Below are positions 62,210 through 64,000 of a DNA stretch of 64,000 nt, piece after piece. This DNA is from Schizochytrium sp. TIO01 (lineage: Eukaryota > Sar > Bigyra > Thraustochytrida > Thraustochytriidae). The notes under the pieces were generated by a model that saw nothing but the letters and a program-made list of their open reading frames with translations, did no database searches and was not told where the DNA came from. How positions within the stretch are numbered: the first letter of the stretch is position 1; each line of letters starts with the position of its first letter. Location: NCBI GenBank assembly GCA_004764695.1, contig SMSO01000034.1, positions 2,488,501 to 2,552,500 on the forward strand. The letters run 5' to 3'. The position numbers and the translations under genes were made by a program.

Positions 62210-63151
62210 CTATTTTCGAATCGTTGATAAAACAAACCAGTGAACTACTTGGACCACCACGAGCACGACGAAGAGGGCCACGAGGCAGCCAAGGAACAGG
62301 GGCAGGATGGGCACAATCGTGGCGCCCCCAATGACCATCGAGATCCCAATCATGGGCGTGACATAGAGTGCGAGAGTTACAAGAAAGGAGTCATTCATGT
62401 CCTTGCCCAGGACCGGGCGCAGCATTGTGAAAACAAACGTCCCGATCAAGTGCATCACCACGGCGCCAATGACAAAGGCTGGCAGGGAGCCAATCATGGG
62501 GGCATTGGCGTCCAGATTCCCGAAGCACATGACCTGGCCATCCGAAACTGTGACGCACGTCCTCCCAGAATTAGTACAGTTGACATCAATCAGGTTTTCA
62601 TAAAAACTAGTACGCACATCTTTCAAGTAGTAATATGCATGGTTGTAGGCAAATGCTTCGGGTGATTCTACGGTTTTCATTTGACCCAGATCAACTTTAC
62701 CTACCCCCAGCGGGTTGAAATATTTGGTTGTTACTTGCGTACGCACACCAGTATCAGATTCAGACGCATCCACGAGGACTGTGGTGCCCCAGTTATTCAC
62801 AAGCCGCACAGCACCTGAGCATGTGATCACATTGTGTTGTTCTGTGTCACGATTGTAGATAATCCCGCAATAATGTGTGTCGCACATAGCAAAACTCTCC
62901 CCATACAAGTAGTTGCGGTCCTCTTGATTCAACATGGATGTGCATTGGAGAACCAATGGCGTGACGCTGGTGGTTACCACTTCTGTTTCATTTGTAGAGG
63001 TTCGCACCGTGGTGTTTGTCACATCCGTCACATTGGCGATTGATAAGGTGCAATCACCAAAGGAGTTTTTAGTTTGCATAGGGAGGTCTGATCGTGCAAA
63101 AAGGGAAGAAGACATTTTGGCCTGGGTTGGCCTACCTTGAATGAAAATCAT
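62210..63151 (-). CDS. Multi-pass membrane glycoprotein, putative viral
   Basis: 313 residues from the ATG at 63149-63151 (a second ATG 12 codons later is possible). Residues about 25-215 form a Cys-containing domain with many N-x-T sites (ANVTDVTNTTVRTSTNETE). Three or four membrane segments follow (AFVIGAVVMHLIGTFVF, FLVTLALYVTPMIGISMVIG, IVPILPLFLGCLVALFVVLV). There is no clear signal peptide. It is convergent with the 61888-62187 gene (22-base gap) and divergent from the heliorhodopsin-like gene (78-base shared promoter). An envelope protein is plausible; no known family. Confidence 0.65.
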   Translation of the reverse strand: MIFIQGRPTQAKMSSSLFARSDLPMQTKNSFGDCTLSIANVTDVTNTTVRTSTNETEVVTTSVTPLVLQCTSMLNQEDRNYLYGESFAMCDTHYCGIIYNRDTEQHNVITCSGAVRLVNNWGTTVLVDASESDTGVRTQVTTKYFNPLGVGKVDLGQMKTVESPEAFAYNHAYYYLKDVRTSFYENLIDVNCTNSGRTCVTVSDGQVMCFGNLDANAPMIGSLPAFVIGAVVMHLIGTFVFTMLRPVLGKDMNDSFLVTLALYVTPMIGISMVIGGATIVPILPLFLGCLVALFVVLVVVQVVHWFVLSTIRK

Positions 63152-63229
63152 ATATTGGAGCTACCAATGAGGTTTTATCAAGTCACCGCCCTCCCCCTTC
63201 CCCCGTCTCGCCGGGCCTGATACAACGCC

Positions 63230-64000
63230 ATGAATTCATACAGCGGTGAGGCACGCAGCTATGTAAGAACCGCAGGACAAGTTGGAGTCACGGTCTTTTC
63301 TGCTGACCTTGACATCTTTGACAAAGGAAGCTATGCATATGGGCATAGCACGCAACACAGGACCCAGTACGATGAAGATGACAGACATGCCTCGGAGCCC
63401 TCCTTTTGTAAATGGTTCCTTGCCTCACTATCGTTCATGCGATTTCAAATGTACTGCGCAGCGCAAAATCTGCTTTTTGCATGTTTACAACTCTATCTAG
63501 GAACAGAACTAACGAGCGACTCTGAACTGATGGGCGCAACCACAGCGGCAAGCCAGTTGAATTTACTTTATCTTAATGCCAGCTTTCTGTTCATCACTGC
63601 AGCCTTCCACGGGGTGTATGCGTTTGCGCAGCTCGAGATTTGCGGCAAGGTCATTCTTTCCCCTCGACTGCGACACTTGGAATTTTTCTTCACGATGCCC
63701 ATGATTGTTTGCTCAGTGGCCGCCCTTGTTGGTGCAAATAAGGCATGGCAACTGGCCATCATCTCCGTGCTTCAAACAATCACCACGCTCATGTCATGTA
63801 TGGAAAACCGTGACCGCAAGCTCCTGGACGGGAAATTGTCTCCCATGGTCATCGGGGGCCTGGCGTACGGCATGGAGTGGTGCATTATTTTTTACTACTA
63901 TTTTTACAATGTATTTGCTGGCTCGACAGTCATCCCTGCATATGTGACCGCGCTCCTCCTTATCATTTTCTCGACCAGTTTGCTCTACGGCCTCAACCAG
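63230..64000 (+). CDS. Heliorhodopsin-like protein, 3' end outside the window
   Basis: The ATG is at 63230 and the frame stays open to the last base (257 residues). After a polar N-terminus of about 60 residues come six membrane segments. Motifs follow the heliorhodopsin plan: RHLEFFFTMPM in helix 3 with Glu151 in the counter-ion position, WQLAIISVLQTITTLMSCME in helix 4, PMVIGGLAYGMEWCII in helix 5, and IPAYVTALLLI...YGLNQ in helix 6. The retinal-binding lysine of helix 7 lies beyond the window, so pigment binding cannot be confirmed. Heliorhodopsins occur in algal giant viruses and mirusviruses. The segment order and spacing make this the best identification. Confidence 0.75.
   Translation, partial: MNSYSGEARSYVRTAGQVGVTVFSADLDIFDKGSYAYGHSTQHRTQYDEDDRHASEPSFCKWFLASLSFMRFQMYCAAQNLLFACLQLYLGTELTSDSELMGATTAASQLNLLYLNASFLFITAAFHGVYAFAQLEICGKVILSPRLRHLEFFFTMPMIVCSVAALVGANKAWQLAIISVLQTITTLMSCMENRDRKLLDGKLSPMVIGGLAYGMEWCIIFYYYFYNVFAGSTVIPAYVTALLLIIFSTSLLYGLNQ

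Larger units (their letters stand above)
54680..64000. mobile_element. Putative endogenised virus or large mobile element, left end
   Basis: From the broken LRR gene onward, gene content becomes compact and intronless: a tyrosine recombinase at the very edge, a zinc-finger protein, four secreted or membrane proteins with 20-80-base spacers, and a heliorhodopsin-like protein. Heliorhodopsins are known in large algal viruses and in mirusviruses, and mirusvirus genomes exist as episomes and integrants in thraustochytrids. No capsid, portal, terminase or polymerase gene is in the window, so the virus identity is inference. The right end is off the window. Confidence 0.6.

Noticed and set aside
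62210-63151. Poxvirus-type myristoylated entry/fusion protein
   Set aside because: No Met-Gly start for myristoylation and the Cys pattern does not fit clearly; kept as a membrane glycoprotein of unknown family.

Overview
The window is a eukaryotic nuclear chromosome segment, most likely from a stramenopile protist, with a thraustochytrid (Labyrinthulomycete) as the best guess. This is inference. It rests on long, mostly intronless genes with a few GT-AG introns, a mitochondrially targeted pyruvate carboxylase in one piece, TTAGGG-type telomere motifs, Crinkler-like effector paralogues, and a virus-like gene block with a heliorhodopsin-like protein, a combination known from mirusviruses of such protists.

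Layout. 0-2.2 kb: 3' part of a Roc-COR-TIR signalling protein. 3.5-7.1 kb: intact pyruvate carboxylase (minus strand). 7.1-20.8 kb: a long stretch rich in microsatellites, with only shreds of coding-like sequence (one candidate split gene at 15.6-16.2 kb). 20.8-32.5 kb: a small membrane protein, an LRR frame followed after one stop by a repeat-rich protein with a possible EVE/PUA-like end, two related orphan genes, and a two-exon nuclear-looking gene. 33.0-35.3 kb: an apparently intact IS607-type transposon carrying a serine recombinase (TnpA) and a Fanzor2/TnpB RNA-guided nuclease. A decayed second nuclease copy lies at 41.6-42.2 kb. 36.9-51.4 kb: three paralogous Crinkler-like proteins with a nuclease-like region and a degenerate kinase-like domain, interleaved with a PARP and a coiled-coil protein; their flanks are duplicated in a mosaic pattern.

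52.9-54.66 kb: a modular LRR gene, one 84-nt repeat per exon with every intron in the same phase. It stops just inside an intron, where a tyrosine recombinase missing its N-terminal part begins. From this junction (about 54.68 kb) to the window end, the content changes to compact intronless genes: recombinase, a small ORF, a multi-zinc-finger protein, secreted and membrane glycoproteins, and a heliorhodopsin-like protein cut by the window edge. Short telomere-like motifs flank the zinc-finger gene. I read this as the left end of an endogenised virus or large mobile element integrated into the LRR gene. A 29-nt exact inverted match links the 3' flank of the IS607-Fanzor element (35051-35079) with this block (58967-58995).

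How it fits together: the left part is ordinary host sequence. The middle is an accessory region with immunity- or effector-type families (TIR, LRR, PARP, Crinkler-like) and transposons. The right part is probably viral. No capsid, polymerase or terminase gene is visible here, so the virus assignment depends on sequence beyond the window.
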